Shown piece after piece: positions 17,393 through 27,062 of a DNA stretch of 64,000 nucleotides. The stretch covers positions 4,339,501 to 4,403,500 of the forward strand of contig NZ_CP015423.1 in assembly GCF_001719045.1 (NCBI RefSeq). Reading direction: 5' to 3'. Source of the DNA: Paenibacillus polymyxa (GTDB lineage: Bacteria > Bacillota > Bacilli > Paenibacillales > Paenibacillaceae). A model generated the notes under the pieces. That model did no database searches, was not told the DNA's origin, and saw nothing but the letters and a program-made list of their open reading frames with translations. The translations under genes were made by a program, and so were the position numbers. Every line of letters starts with the position of its first letter. Position 1 is the stretch's first letter.

Positions 17393-18435
17393 ACCGTAAA
17401 CTGATCGGCTTTGGAGGGACAGGTCTTGTCCTGCTGTTGCTGACGCTGCTGCTCTGTCTTGGCATCGGCTCGGCCAAGCTTCCGGTCAGCCAGATCACGG
17501 GCATTCTGGTTAACCACCTTCCGTGGTTAGGCGATACGTTTACACCGGATTGGAATACATCCTCAGAGCAGATTATTTTGAAGGTCAGATTGCCACGAGT
17601 GTTACTGGGAATGTTGGTAGGAGCAGCGCTGGCGCTGGCGGGAGCCGGATTTCAGGGTGTGCTGCGTAATCCTTTGGCTGATCCGTATACACTGGGGGTA
17701 TCCTCGGGGGCTTCGGTAGGAGCGGCAGTACTGATCTATTGGGGCCTTCAATTTTCATTTGTTGGCATATGGACGCTGCCGCTAGTGGCATTTACGACCG
17801 GAATGCTGACGCTGTGGATGGTGCTAACGTTGGCACGGGAAGGTGGAAAAATTCCGACACAAAGTCTCATTTTGTCGGGTGTGGTGATGCAATCCTTTCT
17901 AGGAGCAGTTGTTTCCTTTCTGACAGCCATGTCGAAGGAGACGGTCAATGAAATATTGTACTGGACGATGGGAAGTCTTAGTCTGCGCGGTTGGTCATAT
18001 ACAGGAATCCTTTTACCTTATGTGGTCATAGGACTGGTATTTCTATGGAACCGGGCACGTGTGCTGAATATTTTGGCTTTGGGTGAACGTCAGGCGGCTC
18101 ACATGGGAGTTCATGTAGATGCGACGAAGCTATCTGTCCTGATCATTTCCACGCTGCTGACAGCTGCCGCTGTCTCGGTATGTGGAGTGATTGGCTTTGT
18201 GGGACTTGTTGTACCGCATATCATTCGTCTGGTGACAGGTCCTGATTACCGGATGATTGTTCCATTATCTGCGCTCGGTGGAGCCATTTTTATGGCTTGG
18301 GCGGATACGGCGGCTCGCACGTTGTTATCCCCCACGGAAATTCCTCTGGGCGTGATGACGGCCTTTGTTGGGGCACCGTTCTTCGCATATCTCCTGTATC
18401 GGAACAAGAAGCTGCGCAGGGGGGAACTGCTGTGA
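17389..18435 (+). CDS. btuC: Cobalamin ABC transporter permease (FecCD family)
   Basis: A 348-residue FecCD-type permease with about ten transmembrane helices. The signature runs from RLPRVLLGMLVGAALALAG to FQGVLRNPLADPYTLGVSSG (about 65-103); the coupling helix is near LGERQAAHMGVHV and the conserved tail segment is GFVGLVVPHIIRLVTGPDYR. Start and stop overlap btuF (ATGA) and btuD (GTGA), so the three are one translational unit. FecCD permeases also serve siderophores; the riboswitch and cob genes point to corrinoid. Confidence 0.92.
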   Translation: MNRKLIGFGGTGLVLLLLTLLLCLGIGSAKLPVSQITGILVNHLPWLGDTFTPDWNTSSEQIILKVRLPRVLLGMLVGAALALAGAGFQGVLRNPLADPYTLGVSSGASVGAAVLIYWGLQFSFVGIWTLPLVAFTTGMLTLWMVLTLAREGGKIPTQSLILSGVVMQSFLGAVVSFLTAMSKETVNEILYWTMGSLSLRGWSYTGILLPYVVIGLVFLWNRARVLNILALGERQAAHMGVHVDATKLSVLIISTLLTAAAVSVCGVIGFVGLVVPHIIRLVTGPDYRMIVPLSALGGAIFMAWADTAARTLLSPTEIPLGVMTAFVGAPFFAYLLYRNKKLRRGELL

Positions 18436-19265
18436 CAGAAGAAAGTGAATCACAGAAAGTGCGTGATCGGGCATTAGAGGTAGCGGGTCTGACACGTGCC
18501 TATGGAGAATTCCATGCGTTAAAGAATATAAGCTGGAGCGTCGACGAAGGAACTTGGTGGGGGATTATTGGTCCGAACGGCAGTGGAAAATCGACCTTGC
18601 TGCATCTGCTTTCGGGTGTAGATCAGCCAACTTCGGGAAACGTTCATATCTATGGCAAAAAGGTCGGTAGCTACAGCAGAAAAGAGCTTTCCCGACTCAT
18701 AGCCGTACTCCAACAGGAAGGGCTTCCTCCAGTGGGATACACTGTCAGGGAAGTCGTAGAAATGGGACGTTTTCCTCATCAGGACTGGTTAGGCAGGGAA
18801 AAGGGTGTTGATGTGGAGGCGATCACGGATCGCGTGCTGGAGCGATTGGGTCTTACCACGTTGGCGGACAGAGCATTGGACCGCTTGAGTGGGGGACAGC
18901 GACAGCGTGTAGCTTTGGCAAAAGTAATGGTGCAGGAGCCACGAATATTGCTGCTGGACGAGCCTACGACCTATCTGGACTTGCGCTATCAGCTTGAATT
19001 TATGGAACTGCTGGCAGATTGGCGCCAAGAAACGGGTATGACGATCATTGCGGTCTTGCATGATCTTAACTTGACAGCCCAATTTTGCGAAGATTTGCTT
19101 GTACTCAAGGATGGAATGGTTGAAGGATTGGGAGCTTCATCGAAGTTATTAACCGAGGATCGGATTCGACGAGTATACGGTGTTGAGCCTGTGATGCTTC
19201 CGCATCCTGATAGCGGTGTGCCGCAGCTCTTGCTGCGCAGAAGTGCTTCGGATACAGCAGATTAA
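18432..19265 (+). CDS. btuD: Cobalamin ABC transporter ATP-binding protein
   Basis: A 277-residue ATPase with Walker A GPNGSGKST (about 46-54), signature LSGGQRQRV (about 152), Walker B ILLLDEPTTYLDL (about 173) and H-loop VLHDLNLTAQF. TYLD is the usual motif in siderophore/B12 ATPases. The frame is open from 18297, but GTG 18432 overlaps the btuC stop and has GGGGGG 8 nt upstream, so it is the start. It energises BtuC for import of corrinoid delivered by BtuF. Confidence 0.92.
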   Translation: MTEESESQKVRDRALEVAGLTRAYGEFHALKNISWSVDEGTWWGIIGPNGSGKSTLLHLLSGVDQPTSGNVHIYGKKVGSYSRKELSRLIAVLQQEGLPPVGYTVREVVEMGRFPHQDWLGREKGVDVEAITDRVLERLGLTTLADRALDRLSGGQRQRVALAKVMVQEPRILLLDEPTTYLDLRYQLEFMELLADWRQETGMTIIAVLHDLNLTAQFCEDLLVLKDGMVEGLGASSKLLTEDRIRRVYGVEPVMLPHPDSGVPQLLLRRSASDTAD

Positions 19266-19308
19266 ATAAATGATGAAACACACTTAAAAAGAGCAGGGAG
19301 TGGAAGGT

Positions 19309-20379
19309 ATGAACAACAAGCTGCGTCAGCTGATCGATAGCATTGCCCAGCCGGATGGGGTGGCGGCCTCGGCAGCTTCAGCCCATTTGGACCAATTAAC
19401 AAAGCCACCGGGAAGTCTTGGAAAGTTGGAAAGTGTGGCCATCAAGCTAGCAGGAATTACAGGAGTGGACAAGCCTGAATTTGATCGTAAAACGGTTATG
19501 GTCATGGCTGCGGATCACGGGGTGTGTGAAGAGGGAGTCAGTGCCTTTCCGGCTGAGGTTACACAGCAAATGCTGTATAACATGCTGTCAGGTGGCGCGG
19601 CAATTAATGTGCTGGCACGCCATGCGGGCGCAGATGTCAAGGTGGTGGATGTTGGCGTGAATGCGGATGTCACTCACGAGAATCTGTTGGATCGTAAGGT
19701 ACGCCTGGGTACTTCGAATATAGCTAAAGGGCCAGCAATGCTGCGTACGGAAGCGGAACAGGCGGTTTTGGCCGGAGCTGAAGCCGTAGCAGAAGCGGTC
19801 AAAGGTGGCACACGGCTATTCGTTACCGGAGAGCTGGGCATCGGGAATACGACAGCCAGCGCTGCGGTCGTATGTGCTCTTACCGGGCTAGAGCCGGAAG
19901 TTATCGTAGGCCGGGGGACGGGTGTAGATATGGCTGGGCTTACCCGTAAAATATCGGTTGTCTGCCGCGCATTGGAGGTGAACCAGCCAGATGCAAATGA
20001 TGCGCTCGACGTGCTCACTAAGGTCGGCGGTCTGGAGATTGCCGCCTTGGCAGGAGTCATCCTCGGCGCAGCCGCACATCGCTGTCCAGTCGTGTTGGAC
20101 GGCTTTATTTCAGGCGCAGCCGCCCTTGCAGCGCGTGCGCTTGCGCCTGCTAGCGCTGCGTACATGCTCGCATCGCACGCCTCGGACGAGCGCGGGCACG
20201 CGGCGGTGCTCCGCGAGCTCAAGCTGGAGCCCATGCTTTATTTGGACATGCGGCTCGGGGAGGGCACAGGCGGTGCGCTTAGCTTGCACCTGATTGATGC
20301 GGCGTGCCGCATCATGCGCGGAATGGCGACCTTTGCCGATGCAGGCGTATCGGACGGTCAGGGAGCCGCGCAGCGATGA
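19309..20379 (+). CDS. cobT: Nicotinate-nucleotide:dimethylbenzimidazole phosphoribosyltransferase
   Basis: Makes alpha-ribazole phosphate from the lower-ligand base. 356 residues, the usual length. Motifs are LDQLTKPPGSLGKLE (about 26-40), MAADHGVCEEGVSAFP (about 66-81), MLSGGAAINVLARHAG, GELGIGNTTASAA and the C-terminal DMRLGEGTGGAL with the catalytic Glu. A GTG at 19300 is in frame; GGGAG is 8 nt from the ATG at 19309, so that is preferred. The end, 20100-20380, is markedly GC-richer than the rest, continuing into cobU. It overlaps cobU by ATGA. Confidence 0.95.
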   Translation: MNNKLRQLIDSIAQPDGVAASAASAHLDQLTKPPGSLGKLESVAIKLAGITGVDKPEFDRKTVMVMAADHGVCEEGVSAFPAEVTQQMLYNMLSGGAAINVLARHAGADVKVVDVGVNADVTHENLLDRKVRLGTSNIAKGPAMLRTEAEQAVLAGAEAVAEAVKGGTRLFVTGELGIGNTTASAAVVCALTGLEPEVIVGRGTGVDMAGLTRKISVVCRALEVNQPDANDALDVLTKVGGLEIAALAGVILGAAAHRCPVVLDGFISGAAALAARALAPASAAYMLASHASDERGHAAVLRELKLEPMLYLDMRLGEGTGGALSLHLIDAACRIMRGMATFADAGVSDGQGAAQR

Positions 20380-20936
20380 AAGCGCTCGTGACCGGCGGGG
20401 CACGCAGCGGGAAAAGCGGCTTTGCCGAGCGATTATGCATGTCGCGCGCTTCGCGCGCCTGCTACATTGCAACGGCGCAAGCCTATGACATGGAGATGAA
20501 GGAGCGCATCGCCCTTCATCGGGTCCAGCGCGAGTCTGCCGGATACGACTGGCAGACGCTGGAGGAAGCGCAGGCGTTACCGGAGCTGCTACAGTGGCTT
20601 GGTGGCGATCAAGCGTCGCAGCCCGCGCCTATGGTGCTAGTCGACTGCCTGACCCTGTGGCTGTCGAATGTGCTGCTGGCTGCAGGCGAGGACGGCGAAG
20701 CTGCGTCCAGAGCTGCCATTAATGAACTGGCGGCAGCTGTGGAGCAGTATCCAGGGCAGCTCGTCATCGTAACCAACGAGGTTGGTGACGGTATTGTGCC
20801 CGAATATCCGCTGGGTCGGCTGTATCGGGATTTGAGTGGGGTTATGAATCAGCGGATTGCCCGTCTTTGTGGTGAAGTATTTTTGGTGACGGCGGGCATT
20901 CCCGTAGAACTCAAACAGTTGGAATATAAGCTATGA
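20376..20936 (+). CDS. cobU: Adenosylcobinamide kinase / adenosylcobinamide-phosphate guanylyltransferase
   Basis: A bifunctional 186-residue enzyme that phosphorylates adenosylcobinamide and caps it with GMP for nucleotide-loop assembly. The P-loop is GGARSGKS (residues 6-13). Other landmarks are LVDCLTLWLSNVL (about 87-99) and EVGDGIVPEYPLGRLYRDLSG, the CobU/CobP signature. The frame extends upstream to 20304, but the ATG at 20376 overlaps the cobT stop (ATGA) and begins MKALVTGGARSGKS. The first half has local GC well above the neighbouring genes. Overlaps cobS by ATGA. Confidence 0.95.
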   Translation: MKALVTGGARSGKSGFAERLCMSRASRACYIATAQAYDMEMKERIALHRVQRESAGYDWQTLEEAQALPELLQWLGGDQASQPAPMVLVDCLTLWLSNVLLAAGEDGEAASRAAINELAAAVEQYPGQLVIVTNEVGDGIVPEYPLGRLYRDLSGVMNQRIARLCGEVFLVTAGIPVELKQLEYKL

Positions 20937-21802
20937 GCCGCGAACGTCAGGCTGTTGCGGCGGCTTTTCAATTTTTAACGCGTCTTCCGGTGAAGGCGGA
21001 AATAGATTTTTCCCCGGATTTGCTTAAACGCAGTGCAAGTTATTATCCGCTGGTGGGAGTGGTTATTGGCATCATTGTCTGGGGCTTTGCGGCGCTTACT
21101 TCTATGGTATTGCCGCCGTTGCCGTGTGCGATTCTTACGCTTGTTGTCTGGGTTTGGTTGACGGGCGGATTGCATTTGGACGGGTGGATGGATGCGGCCG
21201 ATGCCTTGTTCAGCTACCGATCTCGTGAGCGGATGCTGGAGATTATGAAAGATAGCCGTGTAGGGGCTATGGGCGTTATTGCTTGTGTGCTGCTACTCAT
21301 GCTCAAGGCTTCTTTGCTGTATACGGTGCTGGTTGAACGGAATGTGTCTGGCTTGCTGCTGCTTCCGATGGTTTGGAGCCGCTGGTTTATGGTACATGCA
21401 ATGAAACGCTGGCCTAAAGCCCGTAATGATGATGGGCTGGCTGCGCGTTTTGCTGATATGAGTGGTGGCCGCGTAGGGTTGGCCGTATTCTGGGCAGTAT
21501 TAGTGACCCTAAGTGCTGCCGTAGGACAATATCTTCTGGCAGATTTGGCTACAGCAACAAGGGGGACTGGGAATCTGTCGTTGGCAGGATCCTACTTACA
21601 GACGTTCCTTTCGTATTCTGAGAGCCTTCCAATCTCGCTAGGTTTTGTGTTGCTTCCGGTCTTGGCTTACGGTGTTGGAACCTTCACGGCAAACCGTATT
21701 AACCGCCGACTGGGTGGACTTACGGGAGATATATACGGAACTTTAAACGAATTGCTGGAGACTGTTTTATTGTTGTTTATTGTCATTTTGTACGGGTTGT
21801 GA
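20933..21802 (+). CDS. cobS: Adenosylcobinamide-GDP ribazoletransferase (cobalamin synthase)
   Basis: An integral membrane enzyme that joins GDP-cobinamide and alpha-ribazole (phosphate). 289 residues. The family core is FQFLTRLPVK near the N-terminus, TGGLHLDGWMDAADALFSYR (about 77-96) with its metal-binding His/Asp residues, and EIMKDSRVGAMGV (about 104). About six hydrophobic helices follow. It starts within the cobU stop and its own TGA overlaps the GTG of cobQ, so it lies inside a continuous translational array. Confidence 0.95.
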   Translation: MSRERQAVAAAFQFLTRLPVKAEIDFSPDLLKRSASYYPLVGVVIGIIVWGFAALTSMVLPPLPCAILTLVVWVWLTGGLHLDGWMDAADALFSYRSRERMLEIMKDSRVGAMGVIACVLLLMLKASLLYTVLVERNVSGLLLLPMVWSRWFMVHAMKRWPKARNDDGLAARFADMSGGRVGLAVFWAVLVTLSAAVGQYLLADLATATRGTGNLSLAGSYLQTFLSYSESLPISLGFVLLPVLAYGVGTFTANRINRRLGGLTGDIYGTLNELLETVLLLFIVILYGL

Positions 21803-23460
21803 CCAGATTTGAAATGAATTCGTTAAAGGGGAAGAGGCAATTGTCAACTTTCGAACCGTCCTACACAAACCCGGCAGCCGTATTGATGCTTCAAGGAACA
21901 GCGTCGGATGTGGGCAAAAGCGTGGTGACGACTGCGCTTTGCCGTATTTTTACGCAGGACGGATATCGTCCCGCACCGTTTAAGTCGCAAAATATGGCGT
22001 TAAACTCTTATGTTACCGAGGACGGCAAGGAAATTGGACGCGCTCAGGGGGTGCAGGCTGAGGCCTGCGGTATTGAGGCCACGACTGACATGAATCCGAT
22101 TCTGATTAAGCCGGTCAAAGATATGCACTCACAAATTGTTGTACACGGTGTACCTTATGCCTATATGAGCGCCTCCGATTACCGGAAGGATTTTTTGCCA
22201 AAAGCCAAACAGACCGTTATGGATGCTCTGAGTCGGTTGCGTGATACCTATGATATTGTCCTTATGGAAGGGGCAGGCAGCCCGGCAGAGATTAATTTGA
22301 AGGACCGCGATATCGTAAATATGAATCTGGCAGGATGGGCGGATGCTCCAGTGTTGCTTATTTCAGATATCGACCGGGGCGGTGTTTTTGCCTCTCTCGT
22401 AGGAACTATCGAATTACTGGAACCCCATGAAGTACAGCGTATCCGCGGATTTATCATTAACAAATTCAGAGGTGATCTGTCTCTGCTTCAGCCGGGACTA
22501 GACTGGCTGGAAGAACGGACAGGCATTCCTGTACTCGGTGTATTGCCCTATCTGCCAGACATTCGCATTGAAGCAGAGGATTCGGTAGTACTGGATAAGA
22601 AGCCCAAACAATCTGCAAAGGATAAAGAACTGGATATTGCGGTGATACGATATCCGCGGATTTCCAATTTTACAGACACGGATGCTCTGGCCGCAGAGCC
22701 GGATGTGAGTGTTCGTTATGTCACTGAAGCCGGACAGTTGGGCGTACCGGATGCCATTATTTTACCGGGAACCAAAGACACCATTGGAGACCTACTGGAA
22801 TTGCGTGAACGAGGTCTGGAGGAGGACATTCAGCAGGCCATGAATACGGGACGCACGCAGCTCGTCGGCATTTGTGGAGGCTATCAGATGCTGGGTACCG
22901 CACTATTTGATCCCGAAGCCGTCGAATCTGGGTTGCCGCAGCAGGCAGAAGGGTTAGGTTGGCTTGCTCTATCCACGACCTTTTTAAAGGAAAAGCAAAC
23001 CGTACGCGTACAGGGAACCCTGTCTAATCATTGCCCGCTTTTGCTTAGCACTGCGACTGATTCAGGTTCTGCCTGCAAGCCAAGCATTGAAGGTTATGAA
23101 ATACATATGGGGGTTACGGAGTATGTTACGGAACCATGCGCACCTACAGATAGAACTTTAAACCTAAGCGAAATGAAAAGGTTATTCCATATCCGGCGTG
23201 GCGAAGGAACAGCTTTTGAGGAAGGCTGGGGTACAACAGACGGTAAAGTATGGGGAACCTATTTGCACGGTGTGTTTGATAATGACCGTTTTCGCCGTTG
23301 CTGGCTGGATGGATTGCGACAAGCCAAGGGCTTGGCACCTTTAGAAAGCACTTTTACTGTACGTGAAGCCAAGGAACGAGAGTTTGACCGTGTCGCAGAA
23401 GTGGTACGGGCTCATTTAGATATGGAGCAAATTTATCGTATTATGGGAATGAATTCATAA
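21799..23460 (+). CDS. cobQ: Cobyric acid synthase (CobQ/CbiP)
   Basis: A glutamine-dependent amidotransferase that amidates four side chains of adenosylcobyrinic acid a,c-diamide. 553 residues. The N-terminal ATPase domain has MLQGTASDVGKSVV (P-loop, about 30-43) and PFKSQNMALNS. The C-terminal class I glutaminase domain has LVGICGGYQMLG (nucleophile Cys about 357) and YEIHMGVTE with its catalytic His/Glu partner later in TYLHGVFDN. GTG 21799 overlaps the cobS stop. A TTG at 21841 behind AGGGGAAGAGG is an alternative start that would still retain the P-loop. Last gene of the riboswitch operon. Confidence 0.95.
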   Translation: MTRFEMNSLKGKRQLSTFEPSYTNPAAVLMLQGTASDVGKSVVTTALCRIFTQDGYRPAPFKSQNMALNSYVTEDGKEIGRAQGVQAEACGIEATTDMNPILIKPVKDMHSQIVVHGVPYAYMSASDYRKDFLPKAKQTVMDALSRLRDTYDIVLMEGAGSPAEINLKDRDIVNMNLAGWADAPVLLISDIDRGGVFASLVGTIELLEPHEVQRIRGFIINKFRGDLSLLQPGLDWLEERTGIPVLGVLPYLPDIRIEAEDSVVLDKKPKQSAKDKELDIAVIRYPRISNFTDTDALAAEPDVSVRYVTEAGQLGVPDAIILPGTKDTIGDLLELRERGLEEDIQQAMNTGRTQLVGICGGYQMLGTALFDPEAVESGLPQQAEGLGWLALSTTFLKEKQTVRVQGTLSNHCPLLLSTATDSGSACKPSIEGYEIHMGVTEYVTEPCAPTDRTLNLSEMKRLFHIRRGEGTAFEEGWGTTDGKVWGTYLHGVFDNDRFRRCWLDGLRQAKGLAPLESTFTVREAKEREFDRVAEVVRAHLDMEQIYRIMGMNS

Positions 23461-23500
23461 ACTTCATGGATGATTATTAAAATCGATTTTAAAAAATAAA

Positions 23501-23549
23501 GAGGTATCTCTACAGCCATTTTTAAGACTGTGAGATACCTCTTTTTATT
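23501..23549. terminator. Terminator after cobQ, shared with the convergent chemoreceptor gene
   Basis: GAGGTATCTC plus ACAG pairs with CTGT plus GAGATACCTC; T5ATT on the plus strand and a T-rich run on the minus strand. Confidence 0.88.
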
Positions 23550-23557
23550 GTATCGGC

Positions 23558-25258
23558 TTACGTAATTTTAAATTTTTGGACAGCCTTTTGCAGTTCGGTT
23601 GCTTGTTTGCTTAATTGGCGAACAACCTCGCTGTGGCTTTCCATTTCATTCAGTTGCTCATCGGCATTTAAACCGATTTCTTGAATCATATGCTGTGCAT
23701 TGGCTGCGATGAGAGCTGTCTCTTCCACGGAAGCAGATACTTCCTCCGAGCTGGCGGATACCTGCTCCGTTGCTGCAGATACCGTTTGAATCGTAGCATT
23801 GATCTTTTGCATAAGCTCACTTAGCTGGTTAAAGGCTGAGCTCGCTTGTTGAACCATTTCCGTTCCCGAATGAATTTCACGGCTCACCTGGGTCACAGAG
23901 TCCACAGATTGTTGCGATACTTCTTGAATGGTAACCAAATAGTCGGAAATTTCTTGTGTGGCTTCTTTAGATTGCTCGGCAAGCTTGCGTACTTCTCCAG
24001 CTACTACGGCAAAGCCCCGTCCATGTTCGCCCGCACGGGCGGCTTCAATGGAGGCATTCAGGGACAACATTTGAATTTGCTTCGTAATATCGAAGATAGC
24101 CGAAACGATACTGCCAATGGCTTCTGAGCGCTCATTCATACTATGGATGTATCGAAGCGATTCATCGGCAGCATGTCCTACCTGTGACATTTGAGCTACA
24201 GCTTTTTGAGCGAGCGTATTACCGTTAACCGTTTCTTTTGTCGCTTCACTGATTTGATCGGATACATCATTGGCAGAGGAGGCAATGTGCTGAACACCTT
24301 GAGCGATTTCCTCCATAGCCTGTGCATTTTCAGCAGCAGCTGTAGCTATGCTGGTACTGCCCTTTGCTACTTCCTCTGCGGCAACTGTAGAGTCCTGCAC
24401 TTTTACACTTATAGCCTCAGTCCGACGAAGTAGCTCGTCCGATCCTTCAACAACCGCACCGGATGTAGAAAGCACATGGCCGATCATTTCTTTCAAGTTA
24501 TGAGACATGGATTGGAAGCTGCGGGCAAGTTGGGCAATTTCATTAACTCCATGAACCTTCGCTTCTTGTGAAAGATCACCTTGAGCAATTTTTTCGCTAT
24601 GACGAACCAATTCAGCAATGGGTTCTACAACTTTACGTATCACGAGGGTAGAAATAATGCCGCCCAGCAGGAGCGTTGCCACTGTAATACCTATGCAAAT
24701 CCATAGAATTTGTTGGGATTTTTCCTGTACAAATCCGACGTCTTCGTTCACACCCAGAACTAGATTACTACCTGATATAGCAAAGAAGGCGGTTTTGTGT
24801 ACTCCGTATGAATCGCTGTAAATTTCACTGATATTCATCTCGCCTTGTTTTGCTTTTTTAATATCCTCAACAGGAATGAGTGCATCCTTGACCTTGTATA
24901 CTGATTTTACATTCCGTGCGACGACTTCGGCTTTATCATCCTTCACTACCGCGATATATGCCGATTCTAATTTGAGGGTATCGACCTTGTCCTGAAGATA
25001 GGATTCCATCTGTATAGCGGAGCCGGAATCAGAACCGCTTCCTTGCCCAGCCTGAACAGCTAAGGAAATATTGAGATCCTGATACACATTTTTAGCTCCA
25101 GTTTCTAGCAATTGGTCTACCTGAGGCATGACACTGTTATTAATGATACTCATGGATATTGCATAGAAACTGATGCTGAACAAAAGGGACGCAAAGAGCT
25201 GAATCAGCAAAAACATAATTCGTAATTTCGCGCCAATGGAACGATTAAAACTCTTCAT
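23558..25258 (-). CDS. Methyl-accepting chemotaxis protein
   Basis: A 566-residue transmembrane chemoreceptor. TM1 covers about residues 13-37 and an extracellular sensor of about 150 residues follows (single-Cache-like, unassigned ligand, with a GSGSDSGS linker). TM2 lies near 190-212 ([17 protein letters not shown]), then a HAMP domain ([20 protein letters not shown]) and the signalling domain with its hairpin tip [19 protein letters not shown] and [12 protein letters not shown]. The frame extends to 25348, but GGAGAT 7-8 nt before ATG 25258 and the basic start [13 protein letters not shown] fix the start. Monocistronic. Confidence 0.93.
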   Translation of the reverse strand: MKSFNRSIGAKLRIMFLLIQLFASLLFSISFYAISMSIINNSVMPQVDQLLETGAKNVYQDLNISLAVQAGQGSGSDSGSAIQMESYLQDKVDTLKLESAYIAVVKDDKAEVVARNVKSVYKVKDALIPVEDIKKAKQGEMNISEIYSDSYGVHKTAFFAISGSNLVLGVNEDVGFVQEKSQQILWICIGITVATLLLGGIISTLVIRKVVEPIAELVRHSEKIAQGDLSQEAKVHGVNEIAQLARSFQSMSHNLKEMIGHVLSTSGAVVEGSDELLRRTEAISVKVQDSTVAAEEVAKGSTSIATAAAENAQAMEEIAQGVQHIASSANDVSDQISEATKETVNGNTLAQKAVAQMSQVGHAADESLRYIHSMNERSEAIGSIVSAIFDITKQIQMLSLNASIEAARAGEHGRGFAVVAGEVRKLAEQSKEATQEISDYLVTIQEVSQQSVDSVTQVSREIHSGTEMVQQASSAFNQLSELMQKINATIQTVSAATEQVSASSEEVSASVEETALIAANAQHMIQEIGLNADEQLNEMESHSEVVRQLSKQATELQKAVQKFKIT

Positions 25259-25755
25259 GAAAAATCTCCTCTCACATGATGGTAATAAAATCAGACGAAT
25301 TCCCTGCTTGAAGTAGGCCGCTTGTCCAATAGATACTTGACACGCCATGATCTACTTGTGTTCCTTTCCTTGCTTGAAGAAAAGACTGAAAATGTTCGGA
25401 TTCTATGTATATTTCAGCTGAATTCAAGGGACAAGAATGTGAAAGGGAAGTAATCCATGATTTACTAAAAAGTAGGTTAGACCTATTTTACATAATTAAC
25501 AGACGGTTGAATAGTCATATTTGCCCAAAAACAAACAAAAAATATATAACTATGGTCTTAGGTGTTTAGATGTAAGTTTGATGTAAATTATCAGGTGCAT
25601 AAAAACGAATAGATTACTCCTTCTTTAAAACTATTGTAAAAAAGAAGTAATATAAGTAGCATAAGGAATACGGCTTTTTTACAATATTCTTCTAAGCTTG
25701 GTTTGTAAGTTCGAAAGTGGTCTTCAATATACATATAAAAGGGGAAAAGGTTGTT
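25259..25755. other. Intergenic region between divergent chemoreceptor and PTS genes
   Basis: About 500 bp, AT-rich, with no gene that I can support. Two 11-bp-spaced copies of GATGTAA (25569 and 25580) in near-repeats TTAGATGTAAG and TTTGATGTAAA could be a regulator site for either gene. No BglG-type antiterminator hairpin could be recognised ahead of the PTS gene, and no clear sigma-D promoter ahead of the chemoreceptor. Confidence 0.4.
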
Positions 25756-26991
25756 ATGAATCGGGATTTACTTTCCAAAGAAGTGATTTCGCAGGTCAGA
25801 GGAGAAGATACACAGGAGCTGACTTCCGGCAGTTATAGAGCTGCCACAGGGAGAAATCCGATAAGTCGACTATTAGATTATGTATCAGGCGTATTTACCC
25901 CGATCTTGCCGGCAATGATTGGTGCGGGAATGGTCAAGGTAATTATATTAGTTTTAATATCCTTCGGTTTATTGTTGTTTGATCCGCAGGTATATACTAT
26001 TTTAACGGCTATCAGCGATGGGATATTTTATTTTTTACCTATTTTCGTTGCGGCAAGTGCGGCAAGAAGGCTGCGCAGCAATGTGTTTGTTGCAGCAGCC
26101 ATCGCAGCATCCGTATTCCATCCCCAATTAACAAGTTTACTCCAGTCTGGTGAGGAGGTACGTTTTGCCGGTCTGCCAGTTATAGACCCACAAGCTGCTT
26201 CATCTATAGTACTCATACTTGTTGTTGTCTGGATAGCATCGTATATCGAAAAATGGTTAGACAGGTATATCCCTTATTCACTTAAATTAATGGTTGTCCC
26301 GACTTTGACACTGATGATCACTATACCTTTAATGGTGTTCGCTTTCGGGCCACTGTGGAGTTATCTCGGCCAACATGTATCCGATGGACTAGGCTGGTTG
26401 TTTGACAATGCAGAAGTATTTACAGGGTTGTTGCTCGGAGGCACGATGTCTTTGCTTATTATTGCAGGTATGCAATATATAATGCTACCGATTATGATCA
26501 GCTCGCTGACAACATTGGGTTATGATCACCTTTTTCCCGTGGTCATTGCAGCGGCTTTCGCTCAGGCTGGCGCAACATTTGGCGTATGTGTTAAATCCAA
26601 AAATGCCAAAGTCAAAACGCTGGCTGCGTCCACAGGTTTGTTGGCCATGCTAGGAATCATTGAACCGGCCATGTATGGTGTCAATATCCGTTTCAAAAAA
26701 CCGTTAATAGCAGTTATGATCGGTGGAGCCGTTGGTGGGGCTTGTATGTGTCTGTTTGAAACGGAGCTTACTAGTATTGGTGTCTCTGCTGGGCTGCTCA
26801 GCTTACCTTTATTTTCTGAACCCACGCTTGTGTACGGTATTGTGGGTATGCTGATTTCGTTTGTTACAGCTGGCGTAATTACGTATTTTATGGGCTTTGT
26901 GGATGAAAAAGATGAGCATTCGCAAGGAGTATCTACATCTGGCATGAATGCTTCTCCGAACTCGGTTGTGGAAAAGAGCCCCGGCAGCTAA
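25756..26991 (+). CDS. PTS EIIC-only permease (glucose/beta-glucoside superfamily)
   Basis: A 411-residue EIIC membrane domain. After a hydrophilic 40-residue N-terminus comes the family segment ISRLLDYVSGVFTPILPAMIG, followed by about ten helices and the substrate loop GIIEPAMYGVNIRFKKP (about 290). It resembles the C domain of BglP/SacP-type transporters but lacks an N-terminal EIIB domain with its phosphocysteine and any C-terminal EIIA. Transport would need an EIIB from another gene. AAGGGGAAAAGG lies about 6-13 nt before ATG 25756, which I preferred to the upstream in-frame start at 25717. No sugar hydrolase is adjacent, so the substrate is unknown. Confidence 0.82.
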   Translation: MNRDLLSKEVISQVRGEDTQELTSGSYRAATGRNPISRLLDYVSGVFTPILPAMIGAGMVKVIILVLISFGLLLFDPQVYTILTAISDGIFYFLPIFVAASAARRLRSNVFVAAAIAASVFHPQLTSLLQSGEEVRFAGLPVIDPQAASSIVLILVVVWIASYIEKWLDRYIPYSLKLMVVPTLTLMITIPLMVFAFGPLWSYLGQHVSDGLGWLFDNAEVFTGLLLGGTMSLLIIAGMQYIMLPIMISSLTTLGYDHLFPVVIAAAFAQAGATFGVCVKSKNAKVKTLAASTGLLAMLGIIEPAMYGVNIRFKKPLIAVMIGGAVGGACMCLFETELTSIGVSAGLLSLPLFSEPTLVYGIVGMLISFVTAGVITYFMGFVDEKDEHSQGVSTSGMNASPNSVVEKSPGS

Positions 26992-27021
26992 GTTGAATAC
27001 ATGTCGTTCTGTTCAGGACAA

Positions 27022-27062
27022 AAAACAGCAAGCCTTCGAAAGATGAAGGCTTGCTGTTTGGC
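27022..27062 (+). terminator. Terminator of the PTS gene
   Basis: Perfect 15-bp stem AAACAGCAAGCCTTC/GAAGGCTTGCTGTTT, 6-7-nt loop. Confidence 0.85.

Noticed and set aside
19674..20234. 186-codon minus-strand frame inside cobT
   Set aside because: Antisense to the cobT frame in its GC-rich part; Ala/Ser/Pro-rich shadow without a start signal.
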